A stretch of 45,484 nt of DNA, from contig JADFAK010000179.1 in the NCBI GenBank assembly GCA_015665315.1, forward strand, positions 1 through 45,484, in the 5' to 3' direction. The position numbers were made by a program, and so were the translations under genes. This document shows, piece after piece, positions 16,186 to 25,899 of the stretch; the first letter of the stretch is position 1; the number at the start of each line of letters is the position of its first letter. A model generated the notes under the pieces. It had not been told where the DNA came from, searched no databases, and saw only the letters and a list, made by a program, of their open reading frames with translations. The DNA comes from Flavobacteriales bacterium (GTDB lineage: Bacteria; Bacteroidota; Bacteroidia; Flavobacteriales_D; Sanyastnellaceae).

Positions 16186-17460
16186 TTGCTCAAGTATATC
16201 CTCTCCAAACTCACCTATGGTCTCCTGGTTCTTTGGGGAGTCGTCACGGTGGTCTTCTTTATTTTTTCGCTAGGAGGTGACCCCGTTGAGAACCTTGTCG
16301 CCGAGAATTCAACGCAAGAGGTCAAAGACGCTATACGGGAGAAGTTCAATTTGGACTTGCCAGTGGGGGAGCGCTATCTGCTCTATCTCAATGATATCTC
16401 ACCTATTTCAGTCCACAGCACCAATGAGTCAAGCCGATACTTCCTCGATGAAAAGCAGTATTCCGTGGCCGCGAGCGTGCAAGTTGGCAGCAAAACAATC
16501 GCACTCAAAGCCCCCTTTCTCAGTCGGTCCTACATCTCCGAACGCAGCGTTACCGAGATCATAGGAGATGCACTTCCAGGCACTGGAGTTCTTGCGCTTG
16601 TAGCCATCATCTTTGCTATCATCGTTGGTATTTCAATTGGCGTTCTTTCGGCCCTCAACAAAGACGGATTGGTCGACCGATTGGCGCTCGTGCTCAGCGT
16701 TCTAGGTATGTCTGGCCCTTCCTTTTTTATGGCCATTCTCGTCGCCTGGGTAGGAGGTTATTTGTGGTATGAATCAACGACCCTCACCGCTTGGCCCGTG
16801 GTCTTTATGCTGCTTTTCGTTTCGGCCGGTTTATGGCGCAATCGCCGAACAGGAAAAGCTTGGTCAGTTGGTCTCGGTCGATTATCCCTCCTTGGTTTTC
16901 TTATCGGAGTGGGCTTTTGGCTTATGGCCTCTTTTCTCCTGCTGGATAATCTGAGCGACTTTGCCTTTCATCTTCCGGGAACGGGATTGTCCATGACTGG
17001 CAGTTTATACGACGTGGATATTTGGAAGGGGCAGGTCTTGAATTTGAAAAACTTGATACTGCCAGCCCTCACGCTCGGCATACGTCCATTGGCAGTAATT
17101 GTACAGCTCACACGCAATAGTTTGTTGGAAGTGATGCAGCAAGATTACATCCGCACGGCCAGAGCCAAAGGCCTCAAAGAGTCGGCGATTATTTGGCGAC
17201 ATGCCTTGAAAAATGCGTTAAACCCAGTGATTACAGCTATTTCAGGATGGTTTGCCTCGATGTTGGCAGGTGCCGTTTTTGTCGAATTTGTCTTTGGCTG
17301 GAAGGGACTCGGACTGGAGACTTACAACGCACTTGAGAAAGATGATTTGCCGGTGGTCATGGGCTCCGTAGTGGTTATCGCCTCCATTTTTGTGGTCATC
17401 AATATCCTCACCGATCTGCTGTACGGGGTCATCGATCCTCGGGTGCGCATCTCGAAGTAA
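16186..17460 (+). CDS. ABC transporter permease, oligopeptide/dipeptide (DppB/OppB) type
   Basis: The 424-residue product has a first membrane helix (YGLLVLWGVVTVVFFIF), an extracytoplasmic insert of about 90 residues, and the binding-protein-dependent permease domain in the rest. The EAA loop is visible as ARAKGLKESAIIWRHALKNALNPVI and the protein ends in DPRVRISK, as usual for DppB. It would pair with a second permease, ATPases and a lipoprotein binding protein, none of which are coded in this window. The start is a TTG at 16186, 3 nt after the stop of the preceding gene; no in-frame ATG or GTG is available before the first helix, so translation is probably coupled. Confidence 0.88.
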   Translation: MLKYILSKLTYGLLVLWGVVTVVFFIFSLGGDPVENLVAENSTQEVKDAIREKFNLDLPVGERYLLYLNDISPISVHSTNESSRYFLDEKQYSVAASVQVGSKTIALKAPFLSRSYISERSVTEIIGDALPGTGVLALVAIIFAIIVGISIGVLSALNKDGLVDRLALVLSVLGMSGPSFFMAILVAWVGGYLWYESTTLTAWPVVFMLLFVSAGLWRNRRTGKAWSVGLGRLSLLGFLIGVGFWLMASFLLLDNLSDFAFHLPGTGLSMTGSLYDVDIWKGQVLNLKNLILPALTLGIRPLAVIVQLTRNSLLEVMQQDYIRTARAKGLKESAIIWRHALKNALNPVITAISGWFASMLAGAVFVEFVFGWKGLGLETYNALEKDDLPVVMGSVVVIASIFVVINILTDLLYGVIDPRVRISK

Positions 17461-17813
17461 AGGCACTAGGTGGAGTTTTTAAATTCCTTGCTGCTGGTTG
17501 TATCTGCTATTACGTTAAGCTAGAAGTGCCTGAGAATCACCAATTGGTAAAAAATGACTAGTGGAACTTGATTTTCCCTTAACTTGAATATGAGCTAAAA
17601 AACAAAGCCCACATTAGTGCGGACCTTGTTGCCTTGGAATCAAAAAGAAGATTCAAATACGATTGCTGTTCCGTTGAGCAAGCGAGTCGAAAAGAAATCT
17701 AATAACTTCATTTTTGAAGTCGGCACAAAGCTCTACATGTATTGTTAAGTCTGTATGAACGATAAGAAAAGGAATTTTAAAACTTTAGCACAAGGCAAAT
17801 GCTTCTGATCACC
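17461..17813. other. Intergenic stretch, 353 bp
   Basis: No reading frame of note is present between the convergent permease and esterase genes. The only structures are a likely minus-strand terminator (17597-17630) and a small palindrome ACTTCA-TTTT-TGAAGT near 17708. Confidence 0.7.
17597..17630 (-). terminator. Possible terminator for the esterase gene
   Basis: On the minus strand, AACAAGGTCCGCAC pairs imperfectly with GTGGGCTTTGTT across a TAAT loop and is followed by TTTTTT. It lies about 185 nt past the esterase stop. The stem has a bulge, so confidence is limited. Confidence 0.45.
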
Positions 17814-18713
17814 CTAATCTTCAACTTGGCGTACGAAATCGGCCACATCCTCGAGCGATTTCATTCCTTCAGACACATAGTCTGGAAAGACCTGCCAGCT
17901 GTGAAATAGCTTGTCGCTAGGCTGGAATTTCACGTGTACCTGAGCTTCCTCGAGTCGCTTGGCAAAGATATCGCTGTCGGGAAACAAAAGTTCGTTGGTT
18001 GCGGCCTGCAAGAGCACAGGAGGGTAGTGGGCTAGGTTGACGCTTTGGATCGGTGAGATTTCAGGAACTTGAAAGTCTGATTCATCCGCATAAATCGCCG
18101 CATAGCTTTTCAAATCTTCTTTGTCAAAGACCGAATCGGTTGCCTGGTTGAGCTTGGCCGACTCAGAATCAGAGCGCAGATCGAGCCAGGGTGAAAGTAA
18201 AGCCAATTTGGCTGGTGTTGGTTTGTTTTTAGAAATGCATCTCTCTGTCAGCGCGCAGGTCAAATTTCCCCCTGCCGAATCCCCAATAACAACGATCTTT
18301 TTCCCCGGATAAGTTTCGAGTAGTCGTGTGTACACACTTTCACAATCGTCGAGCGCAGCAGGATATTTGAATTCTGGCGACAAGCGATAGTTCGGAGCAA
18401 TGACCTCGCTACCAGTGAGGCGCGCCAAATGTCCCATCATGGCACGATGTGTCTTGGACGAACCAAAAGCAAATGCTCCCCCATGCAGGTAGAGAATAAC
18501 TGTATCGTTCGTTTCTCCTCGGTATACAATACGGTCGCAGTCTATTCCGCCAATGCTTTCCTTGGTAGCCTTGACACCGCGTGGTGCGGGAACAAACTTC
18601 GAAAGGTGCTCTAAATAGTTACGCAATTGCAAGGGCCCAAGGTTCAGGCGCGAGCGCACGGCTCGCATAACCTTGTAGTACAACATGACATACTCGTACT
18701 TAAAGAGATTCAT
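17814..18713 (-). CDS. Alpha/beta hydrolase, hormone-sensitive-lipase-type esterase
   Basis: The 299-residue product carries the HSL-family oxyanion motif HGG (77-79, YLHGGAFAFG) and the nucleophile motif G-D-S-A-G with Ser146 (IGDSAGGNL). The remaining triad is likely Asp in FPDSDIF and His in LFHSWQ near the C-terminus. These cytosolic enzymes hydrolyse short-chain esters; the natural substrate is not predictable. A GTG at 18731 could extend the protein by six residues, but it lies upstream of a -7 box that ends 4 nt before the ATG at 18713, so 18713 is chosen. It stands alone, diverging from the large hydrolase/beta-helix gene. Confidence 0.9.
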   Translation of the reverse strand: MNLFKYEYVMLYYKVMRAVRSRLNLGPLQLRNYLEHLSKFVPAPRGVKATKESIGGIDCDRIVYRGETNDTVILYLHGGAFAFGSSKTHRAMMGHLARLTGSEVIAPNYRLSPEFKYPAALDDCESVYTRLLETYPGKKIVVIGDSAGGNLTCALTERCISKNKPTPAKLALLSPWLDLRSDSESAKLNQATDSVFDKEDLKSYAAIYADESDFQVPEISPIQSVNLAHYPPVLLQAATNELLFPDSDIFAKRLEEAQVHVKFQPSDKLFHSWQVFPDYVSEGMKSLEDVADFVRQVED

Positions 18714-18717
18714 GATC

Positions 18718-18749
18718 CAAAAATAGGGCACTCTGGCAGATTCTCACAA
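18718..18749 (-). promoter_or_regulatory. Promoter of the esterase gene; predicts a leaderless mRNA
   Basis: TTG (minus strand 18749-18747), 21 nt, then TATTTTTG (18725-18718) is a full match to the Bacteroidota promoter pattern. The box ends 4 nt before the ATG at 18713, so transcription should start at or next to the start codon. Confidence 0.65.
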
Positions 18750-18939
18750 CCCGATTTCAAATTGTCGTCGCTTTTTACTGTAGAGAGTCTGTCTATACCG
18801 ATCAAAACTTTGTAGATGCGCCAATTGGCTTTGTAGATCGTAGTGCATGAATGGTGGATTTGCCCTTGATTTGTTTCATTCAACAACCAAGCTTCTTTCC
18901 CCTTTACAAATCGTGCTTCGGCACTCAAATCCTGATATC

Positions 18940-21900
18940 ATGAACAAAGTAAATTTGTTGTGGTCAATCATATTTGTATTGGTGAGTAAATTGATCCTTT
19001 GCCAATCTGTTGACCCTTTTGAAAACCTCGATCTAAGCTCAATAACGAGCGGTGTTTTCTTGCCAACCACCCCCGGTTCGGAATACATTCCCAATGGATC
19101 ATCTTACACCGAACTAGACTTTTCCTTTGGCAGTCAAGTGGTCTTTGAAATCGGAAATGCTAGGTTAGATAACCAACTTTTCCCTCAAATGGATCAAATT
19201 CAAGAGCTTTCAGACGCTCTCAAAGATGAACTGGGGGCAGTTCCTATCGTCGTGACTGATGTTCGGTACCATGACTTTATCCCAGATGCTATGGAAAGCG
19301 GGCTCCTTGGATTTGATAATGGGCAGTACATTGACCTTTCAGAACCGGGAGACGAATTATTCGAAGAAAAGAGGGCCGTAAGTTGCTTTCACGACCGCGA
19401 GTTTTACACCGATCCCGTGCAGCGATTTATCTTTCCTTCGTCCCTCAAAATCACCAATATTCCATCCGACACTTTCGTCATTCAGGCCGATTTCGATGAC
19501 GGACAAGGCTGGATTCCAGTTCTGTGGGATGAAGTTGTAGAGGTCGTTTATCCCAATGCAACAGAAGATCGATACATCAAAGTGAAGTTTCTCAGGGATG
19601 AGCAATTGTTGAAGTCGGGTTTCCACTTGCGCAGTGGGGGCGGACAAGCCGGAAGCTTCGAATTGAATCCATCTCCGTGGCCCATCTCAAGCAGTGCCCA
19701 TCCTTGGCGGATTAGTACGATCTATGGAGACTATTTAATTCAAGCCAATGCCTATACCTTGACAAGTCCCGATGGAATATTTGACAAGCCCTTCATTTTC
19801 GTTGAAGGAGTCGATTTCGGTGATGATATCTCCTCCAAACGAAATGGTACTTTTGGTTGGTACGAGTTTTCTAGCGGACAGTCGGAGAGGTACGGATTCC
19901 TTGAGATGATGCCAACGCTAATCGAACAACTCCAAGAAGAGGGCTATGACATCGTGCTGCTAGATTTTAAGGATGGAGCAGATTATATCCAACGAAATTC
20001 GGCCATCCTCCAGCATCTATTCGAATTGGTCAATGAATACAAAGTTGGTGACGCCGGAAACGTGGTCGTGGGAGCGAGCATGGGCGGACAAGTCAGCCGT
20101 CACGCATTGCGTAAGATGGAGTTGGCGGGCAACAAGCATTGTTGTCGACTATGGGTATCGATGGACTCCCCGCACAGTGGAGCCTATATTCCTGCTGGAG
20201 TGCAAGGTTTGCTCGAAGACATGGCGACACAAAGCGATGGCGCAAAAAAGTCGGTCGATGACTTATCAAAGCCAGCAGCCAAACAAATGTTGAGGTACAA
20301 TCGGTTTTCGAATTCCGACTTGTTTGATATTTGGTACAATGAGTTAGATGAATTGGGGTACCCCAAAGAATGCCGGAAAATTGCGATTGCCAATGGGAAT
20401 ATTTCAGGGGTCCCTCTTGATTACGCTCCAAGTTCTAACATATTAGACTATAGCTGGAGTTTCTTGGGAGATGAAATCATCGGATTTGATGTACATGCTT
20501 TACCCGGCAACTTAATTCATGAAGAATCCGATGGGACAACGAACGTAGTGTCGGAAATTAGAATCCCCCCGCCGGGAATGTGCATTGATCCAGCTTGTTT
20601 GGCGGCTGAGCTGTTTGGGCTGACCATCAACCCGAAGATCAAGAAGGTGAGTACTTCGTCTTTGGTAATCTACGACGTAGCACCCGGAGGTAAGTACAAT
20701 ACCACCCAACAATTGGTCAGAAGTTTGAACGACTACTTGGATAAATACAGTTTTGTTCCACAAGTTGGGGGAGATGATTATCAGAAGTACCATTCCTTTA
20801 TCTCCACGGCGAGTGCATTGGGCTTAGGAGATGAATACACAATGGCCAACATCGGACAAGTAGTGACCGACAACCCTGAACTCATGCCTTTCGATGCTTT
20901 CTACGCCCCCGCGAGCGCCAATCAAATCCATACCCAAGTAACAGCCGAAAACATCGCCTTCGTTATGGCCAATGTACTTTCTGGAGAAGGCTTATTAAGT
21001 GAAGAGCTAAATGCTTCAAGTCCGAACAATGGAACGTATAATCTATGCTTGGAAGAAAATAGTGTGCTTTCAACTGTAACCATTCACGATGGAGCGAAAG
21101 TTTACATCAACGGAAATCTCCCCAGTCATTTTGCCGATGGCGGCGACATCGTTCCCGAAGAGGGATCGTCGTTTTTCGCCAAGACTGCCTATTGCGGAAG
21201 CGAGGTCACAGTAGGAAAGAACGGGATGCTCATTCTTGGCGATTCAAATGGCAATAAAGGAATGCTTGAGATCCGCGAAGGAGGCTCTCTCTCCATTGAA
21301 GGAAGTGGAATACTTTTAGTTCATGCTGGCAGCGAATTGAGAGTGAAAAGTGGAGCTTACTTAAATTCCAATAACGGACATGTGCGCGTTGAAAATGGCG
21401 CCAAGATAATCATTGAAGAGGGTGCCGAATTTCATCTGGACGGGGATGAGGCCATTGGACTACTGGGGTCCGAAGCTATCTTGGAAATCCATGGAGACGT
21501 GTATATCCATGACAATAGCACACTTCTGATAACTCATACAAATGTGCAAAGTGGAAAAATATTAATCTATGGGGAGGGCGCTACTTTTTATGGGGGCGCA
21601 TTCGCGCAAATAGATCTTGTAGGAGATTCGCCAACTGACAAAATCATCGAGGTAATGCCGAATGCTCGATTCAAATGTGAAGAAGGGTTCGGTACACTCA
21701 CAGTTCAGCACGGATTAGTCTATATCCATCCGAATGCAATTTTTGAAAATCGAAATCACGGAGTCTTTGATAAAGTCGTCTTTGAAGCCCAAGGAAACGA
21801 CGCGACTTTTTTAACACGATTCGATACCCAAATAACCGACTGTACTTTTGATAATGTAGCGGTCACGGCCGAACTGCTGGGCGGAATGCTGGAAGTAGAT

Positions 21901-22869
21901 AATTCAACTTTCGTCGGAGAAGAATGTAAAATTGCAGTCACAGGACAAGGGTACACGATACGCAATAGCACTTTTGAAGATTGTCGAGGGATTGTTTCGA
22001 ACGCTCTAGATCTATCAAGCACGATTGATAATTGTCACTTCGATTTCCATAACCTGGCAGATAACTGTGCCGTCAAAGACAATTCGGAGGTCTCGATTTT
22101 TGTGACCGACTGCTTTATCCAACGGTGCGGGACTGGTATTTTCAAAGTGGAAGGAGAGGTATATTTGGGCTGCACTGAAATCGGACATAATTCGATTCGA
22201 GGGTTATACCTAGGTCAAGGATGCAAGGCCTACCTCGACGAAGCTCATGATGTTGGACACAATAAGCTTATTCAGAATCGGATCAACATTGAAATGGCAG
22301 GTGTCGAGCAGTTTGCAATCATAGATGGCTACAATACCATTCGGAATGCATCGCTTTGGAATGTGTACGGTTTGATGCAAGGAGAATGCGATGATTGTGG
22401 TGCAGTCACCTTGAACGTTTCAGGAAATAATTGGTCAGTAGCCGATTATACGCCGCTAAACGGACTGCCAGGCGAACCTGATGACGATGAAATTCAGGTG
22501 TGGATATACAACTTTGATTGTATCTTACAACAACCCCCAGCCCTTGGTTGTCCCGTTATTTTCCATGATGGTGCGCCAATATTGAATACCTCTTGCGTCG
22601 GCCACGGCCCACCCAGCCACGCAGCCAAAAAATCGGCTGGCGAAAATCAAGAATTCACGCTGTATCCCAATCCAGCCACTAGTCAACTCCTGATTGAGGT
22701 TGATAGTTACGCCCTTTCTAATTGGAAGGTGTATGATGTTTCAGGCCGACTAGTCGCTAGCGGAAAGCTAGTAGATGGTAAGACCGAGCTATCTGTTGAA
22801 TCATGGTCCAAAGGAATCTATTGGATTACCTTCGACGGAGTTCAAAGTGAACGATTCGTAGTGCAGTAA
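18940..22869 (+). CDS. Large secreted alpha/beta-hydrolase plus beta-helix protein with T9SS sorting domain
   Basis: The 1309-residue product starts at ATG 18940 with a signal peptide (MNKVNLLWSIIFVLVSKLILCQS); an in-frame start 93 nt upstream would spoil it. Residues of about 270-620 look like a PGAP1/lipase-type alpha/beta hydrolase: PFIFVEGVDFGDD, GYDIVLLDFKDGADYIQ and the nucleophile elbow GASMGG with Ser380, then WVSMDSPHSGAYIP. Residues of about 690-1190 form a parallel beta-helix-like region rich in short repeats (LEIREGGSLSIEGSG, IRNSTFEDCRGI). The last 85 residues hold a type A sorting domain (LYPNPATSQLLIEVDS). The catalytic Asp and His are not assigned with confidence. A surface esterase or lipase held on a beta-helix stalk is the best guess. 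Confidence 0.85.
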   Translation: MNKVNLLWSIIFVLVSKLILCQSVDPFENLDLSSITSGVFLPTTPGSEYIPNGSSYTELDFSFGSQVVFEIGNARLDNQLFPQMDQIQELSDALKDELGAVPIVVTDVRYHDFIPDAMESGLLGFDNGQYIDLSEPGDELFEEKRAVSCFHDREFYTDPVQRFIFPSSLKITNIPSDTFVIQADFDDGQGWIPVLWDEVVEVVYPNATEDRYIKVKFLRDEQLLKSGFHLRSGGGQAGSFELNPSPWPISSSAHPWRISTIYGDYLIQANAYTLTSPDGIFDKPFIFVEGVDFGDDISSKRNGTFGWYEFSSGQSERYGFLEMMPTLIEQLQEEGYDIVLLDFKDGADYIQRNSAILQHLFELVNEYKVGDAGNVVVGASMGGQVSRHALRKMELAGNKHCCRLWVSMDSPHSGAYIPAGVQGLLEDMATQSDGAKKSVDDLSKPAAKQMLRYNRFSNSDLFDIWYNELDELGYPKECRKIAIANGNISGVPLDYAPSSNILDYSWSFLGDEIIGFDVHALPGNLIHEESDGTTNVVSEIRIPPPGMCIDPACLAAELFGLTINPKIKKVSTSSLVIYDVAPGGKYNTTQQLVRSLNDYLDKYSFVPQVGGDDYQKYHSFISTASALGLGDEYTMANIGQVVTDNPELMPFDAFYAPASANQIHTQVTAENIAFVMANVLSGEGLLSEELNASSPNNGTYNLCLEENSVLSTVTIHDGAKVYINGNLPSHFADGGDIVPEEGSSFFAKTAYCGSEVTVGKNGMLILGDSNGNKGMLEIREGGSLSIEGSGILLVHAGSELRVKSGAYLNSNNGHVRVENGAKIIIEEGAEFHLDGDEAIGLLGSEAILEIHGDVYIHDNSTLLITHTNVQSGKILIYGEGATFYGGAFAQIDLVGDSPTDKIIEVMPNARFKCEEGFGTLTVQHGLVYIHPNAIFENRNHGVFDKVVFEAQGNDATFLTRFDTQITDCTFDNVAVTAELLGGMLEVDNSTFVGEECKIAVTGQGYTIRNSTFEDCRGIVSNALDLSSTIDNCHFDFHNLADNCAVKDNSEVSIFVTDCFIQRCGTGIFKVEGEVYLGCTEIGHNSIRGLYLGQGCKAYLDEAHDVGHNKLIQNRINIEMAGVEQFAIIDGYNTIRNASLWNVYGLMQGECDDCGAVTLNVSGNNWSVADYTPLNGLPGEPDDDEIQVWIYNFDCILQQPPALGCPVIFHDGAPILNTSCVGHGPPSHAAKKSAGENQEFTLYPNPATSQLLIEVDSYALSNWKVYDVSGRLVASGKLVDGKTELSVESWSKGIYWITFDGVQSERFVVQ

Positions 22870-22880
22870 AGTGCGCGCGT

Positions 22881-22932
22881 TGTCCGCTGACGCCGGTGGG
22901 TCGAGATCGAAAAAGAAGTCCGCCGGCGGACA
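22881..22932. repeat. GC-rich inverted-repeat element
   Basis: TGTCCGC (22881-22887) is mirrored by GCGGACA (22926-22932), and the right end contains the perfect 14-nt palindrome GTCCGCCGGCGGAC (22918-22931). It is much more GC-rich than its surroundings and lies between the stop of the hydrolase gene and the next promoter. It may be a REP-like repeat copy or a factor-dependent stop; there is no U-run. Confidence 0.5.
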
Positions 22933-22994
22933 GCAGGCTCGGTAGGGATGTAAGTTCTCAAGGAATCGCAGGGAAATAAGTGCCGTTTTCGTGG

Positions 22995-23044
22995 TATATT
23001 TGTGTACGCACCAGAAATCGATGCGTTTTGAAACAATTAAATCT
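22995..23044 (+). promoter_or_regulatory. Promoter box and conserved leader of FG-GAP copy 1
   Basis: TATATTTG (22995-23002) matches the -7 consensus. A 20-nt A-rich leader (23025-23044, ending AACAATTAAATCT) is identical to the leader of the next paralogue and sits 6 nt from the ATG in both. The distance from box to ATG (48 nt) is also the same. Confidence 0.6.
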
Positions 23045-23050
23045 TGAGGG

Positions 23051-25777
23051 ATGAATAAAATTTACGCGCTGCTTTTTGCGGTTATACCTACCTTGACCTT
23101 CGGTCAATCTTTCACCAATGCCACGGCTGATTTACCTGACGCATACAACAGCGGTGGCTGTGTTGGAGTAACTGATATGGACCAGAATGGTTATGATGAT
23201 ATCATCGTTTTGGACGGCAGCAATGTTTTAAAAATTCTCTATCAAGACAACATGGGCAACTTTAGTGAGTCTATGTTCGGAATGGTTTCAGGAAATAGTC
23301 AATGGGGAATGGCCATAGGTGATGTGGACAACAATGGACATAACGATGTGTTTTGTGGAGGAGCTTATGATGGTGTTCACCTAATGAGTATTACCAACCC
23401 AGGTAATTACAGCCTTGGCGACCTAAGTGACGGAAGTATGTTTATGCAAGGATGCAACATCGCTGATATCAACAACGATGGTTGGCTAGATGCCTTCGCC
23501 TGTCATGATGATGCCGAAAGCCGAATTTGGGGAAACGATGGTTCTGGAGACCTTGTGCCACAAAATGGGTGGATCGATATGGCGAGTACGCCAGCATCTG
23601 ACAACTCAGGTAACTACGGTTCTGTTTGGACGGATTTTGACCGAGATGGAGATTTGGACCTCTTTATTGCCAAGTGCCGTCAAGGTGTTACCAATGCCTC
23701 CGATCCTCGAAGAATAAATACATTGTTCATCAATGATGGGTCAAATAATTATTCTGAGGGTGCTTATGATAGAGGACTCGTTATTTACGAGCAGTCATGG
23801 ACTTCAGATTTCGCGGATATTGATAACGACGGAGACTTCGATTGTCTGATAACCAATCATAGTACTACGCTGACTCTACTTGAAAACGATGGAAGCGGAA
23901 ATTTTACGGACATTACAGCTGGAAGCGGACTTGAAATCAGTAATTTTTTCCTTCAGGCGAAGATGGTTGATTTTGACAATGACGGATTTGTCGATCTTGT
24001 CTACGCTGGAGGAAGTGAAGGATTTCTTCATAACAATGGCGATAAGACTTTCACCTGGGTCGATGACGTTTTTCCGTATGATGGGGATCAGTTACATTCA
24101 TTCGCGATTGGCGACTTGAATCATGACGGACAATTGGACTTGTACGGAAGTTATGGTGGCGGCTATGTGAATCCGGATTACAACCACGATGATGCTTTGT
24201 GGTTGAATGATGGTAACTCGAATAACTGGATTACCTTCCAACTTGAAGGAACTGAGTCAAATGTAAACGCTATTGGAGCCAAAGTAATTATCTACGGAGA
24301 TTTTGGAACACAAATTCGCGAAGTACGCGCTGGTGAAAGTTATGGTATCGTGAATTCCTTCAATTGTCACTTTGGCTTGGGCACGTCGACCATCGATTAT
24401 GCCGTTGTTGAATGGCCTTCTGGACAAATGACTTTGTTAGAGAATCCTGCCGTGAACCAATTCGTTCAGGTTGTAGAAGGACCTTGTTTAGCTGAGGAAG
24501 GAACTATTTCCACTTCGGGCGCAAGTACGCTATGTACTGGAGAGTCAGTAGATCTTGTAATTGATGATGAAACGTTATCCTGGGTTTGGTCGAATGGCGA
24601 TACGGGCAACAGCGTTACCGTAAGTGAGGAAGGCTCTTACCATGCTGTTGTGTGGGGTGAGAACGATTGTCCTTCTTTCACAAACACAATTTTTGTAAGT
24701 CACTATGAACCTATTGCGCCTACCGTTGCGGTTATGGGTGATTTGGAATTCTGTGAAGGTGGTTCTGTTGAATTAATCAGCTCTGAAGGTGTGTCATGGG
24801 AATGGTCAAGTGGTGAAGAGACACAAGCCATTACAGTAACTCAATCAGGCACCTACTCCGTTTCAGTCCAAGGCGATTGCGAGACTCCTTTAACATCTTC
24901 TGAAATTGAAGTCATTGCTCTTGCAACTCCACCTAGTCCAGTAGTTGACGATGTTGAAGTATCTGGCGAGGGTAACGCAGAATTCACGGGTACAAGCGCT
25001 GCATTGCGTTGGTATGATACTGAATTGGCTGCTGTTCCGTTGGCAGAAGGAGAAACTTTCATCTCTCCATGGATAGATGAAACAACGAGTTACTGGGTAG
25101 AAGACGTTATGAACCACGGTGGTGTAGTAGCCAATGGTGGTTTAGAGACAAATGGCGATGGACAGTATCATTTTAACGGTGGATTCTACCTGCTCTTTGA
25201 TGCACATGAAGATCTTGTTATTGAGTCGGTTAAAGTCTTTGCCAATGGTAGTGCCGACCGTGAGTTTGCAGTGGTAGATGCTTTTGGTGCAGTGCTTACT
25301 TCTGGAACATTCCTGGTCCCTGATGGAGAGAGTGTAGTGGAGTTGAATTTTTCAGTTCCCGCTGGCGTGGGATATGGTCTGCGTACATTGGACACAGATC
25401 CCCAACTATGGCGAGATTCACAACCCGATACCGATATGGACTATCCTTTCGCTATTGGTACACTAGCATCAATTACTGGAACGAACGTTTCCGGTAATAA
25501 TTGGAATAACTACTACTACTTCTTCTATGACTGGATCGTTTCTACACCAGTAACTGAGTGTGTAAGCGAACGTGTAGAAGTGATGGCCGTTGTGGTTTCA
25601 TGCGCGGGCGATTTTGATGGGAATGGTGTAGTGAATACAAACGACCTTCTGTTCTTTCTAGGCGATTTTGGATGTAATGATGCACCTTGTCCCACTGATT
25701 TAACCGGTGATGGCGTCGCCAACAGCTCGGACCTTTTGGTATTTCTATCGATGTTTGGAAATATTTGTCCGAGTTAG
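23051..25777 (+). CDS. Secreted FG-GAP/VCBS and ASPIC-UnbV protein with dockerin-like C-terminus
   Basis: The 908-residue product has a signal peptide (MNKIYALLFAVIPTLTFGQ) and about seven FG-GAP calcium-loop repeats in residues 25-380 (DMDQNGYDD, DVDNNGHND, DINNDGWLD, DFDRDGDLD, DIDNDGDFD, DFDNDGFVD, DLNHDGQLD), which form a beta-propeller. An ASPIC/UnbV domain follows at about 395-475 (GAKVIIYGDFGTQIREVRAGESYG), then two Ig-like segments and a beta-sandwich part. The C-terminus (851-908) is not a T9SS sorting domain but a pair of EF-hand-like dockerin repeats, DFDGNGVVNTNDLLFFLGDFG and a second one starting DLTGDG, flanked by cysteines. The neighbour copy is near-identical in layout but ends in a sorting domain. 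How this copy is exported past the periplasm is therefore open. Confidence 0.9.
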   Translation: MNKIYALLFAVIPTLTFGQSFTNATADLPDAYNSGGCVGVTDMDQNGYDDIIVLDGSNVLKILYQDNMGNFSESMFGMVSGNSQWGMAIGDVDNNGHNDVFCGGAYDGVHLMSITNPGNYSLGDLSDGSMFMQGCNIADINNDGWLDAFACHDDAESRIWGNDGSGDLVPQNGWIDMASTPASDNSGNYGSVWTDFDRDGDLDLFIAKCRQGVTNASDPRRINTLFINDGSNNYSEGAYDRGLVIYEQSWTSDFADIDNDGDFDCLITNHSTTLTLLENDGSGNFTDITAGSGLEISNFFLQAKMVDFDNDGFVDLVYAGGSEGFLHNNGDKTFTWVDDVFPYDGDQLHSFAIGDLNHDGQLDLYGSYGGGYVNPDYNHDDALWLNDGNSNNWITFQLEGTESNVNAIGAKVIIYGDFGTQIREVRAGESYGIVNSFNCHFGLGTSTIDYAVVEWPSGQMTLLENPAVNQFVQVVEGPCLAEEGTISTSGASTLCTGESVDLVIDDETLSWVWSNGDTGNSVTVSEEGSYHAVVWGENDCPSFTNTIFVSHYEPIAPTVAVMGDLEFCEGGSVELISSEGVSWEWSSGEETQAITVTQSGTYSVSVQGDCETPLTSSEIEVIALATPPSPVVDDVEVSGEGNAEFTGTSAALRWYDTELAAVPLAEGETFISPWIDETTSYWVEDVMNHGGVVANGGLETNGDGQYHFNGGFYLLFDAHEDLVIESVKVFANGSADREFAVVDAFGAVLTSGTFLVPDGESVVELNFSVPAGVGYGLRTLDTDPQLWRDSQPDTDMDYPFAIGTLASITGTNVSGNNWNNYYYFFYDWIVSTPVTECVSERVEVMAVVVSCAGDFDGNGVVNTNDLLFFLGDFGCNDAPCPTDLTGDGVANSSDLLVFLSMFGNICPS

Positions 25778-25843
25778 ATAGATCTCTGGGCGGTCATTCC
25801 AATAATTAGAAAAATGTAGTTTCTATAATTGCAGTATTCGTGC

Positions 25844-25893
25844 TATATTTCGCACGCATCACTAATAAGGTGTGTTTTGAAACAATTAAATCT
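25844..25893 (+). promoter_or_regulatory. Promoter-like box and conserved leader of FG-GAP copy 2
   Basis: TATATTTC (25844-25851, one mismatch to the -7 consensus) and the 20-nt leader at 25874-25893 occupy the same positions relative to the ATG as in copy 1. The in-frame start at 25840 lies upstream of this box, so the ATG at 25900 is used. Confidence 0.55.
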
Positions 25894-25899
25894 GCAAGA

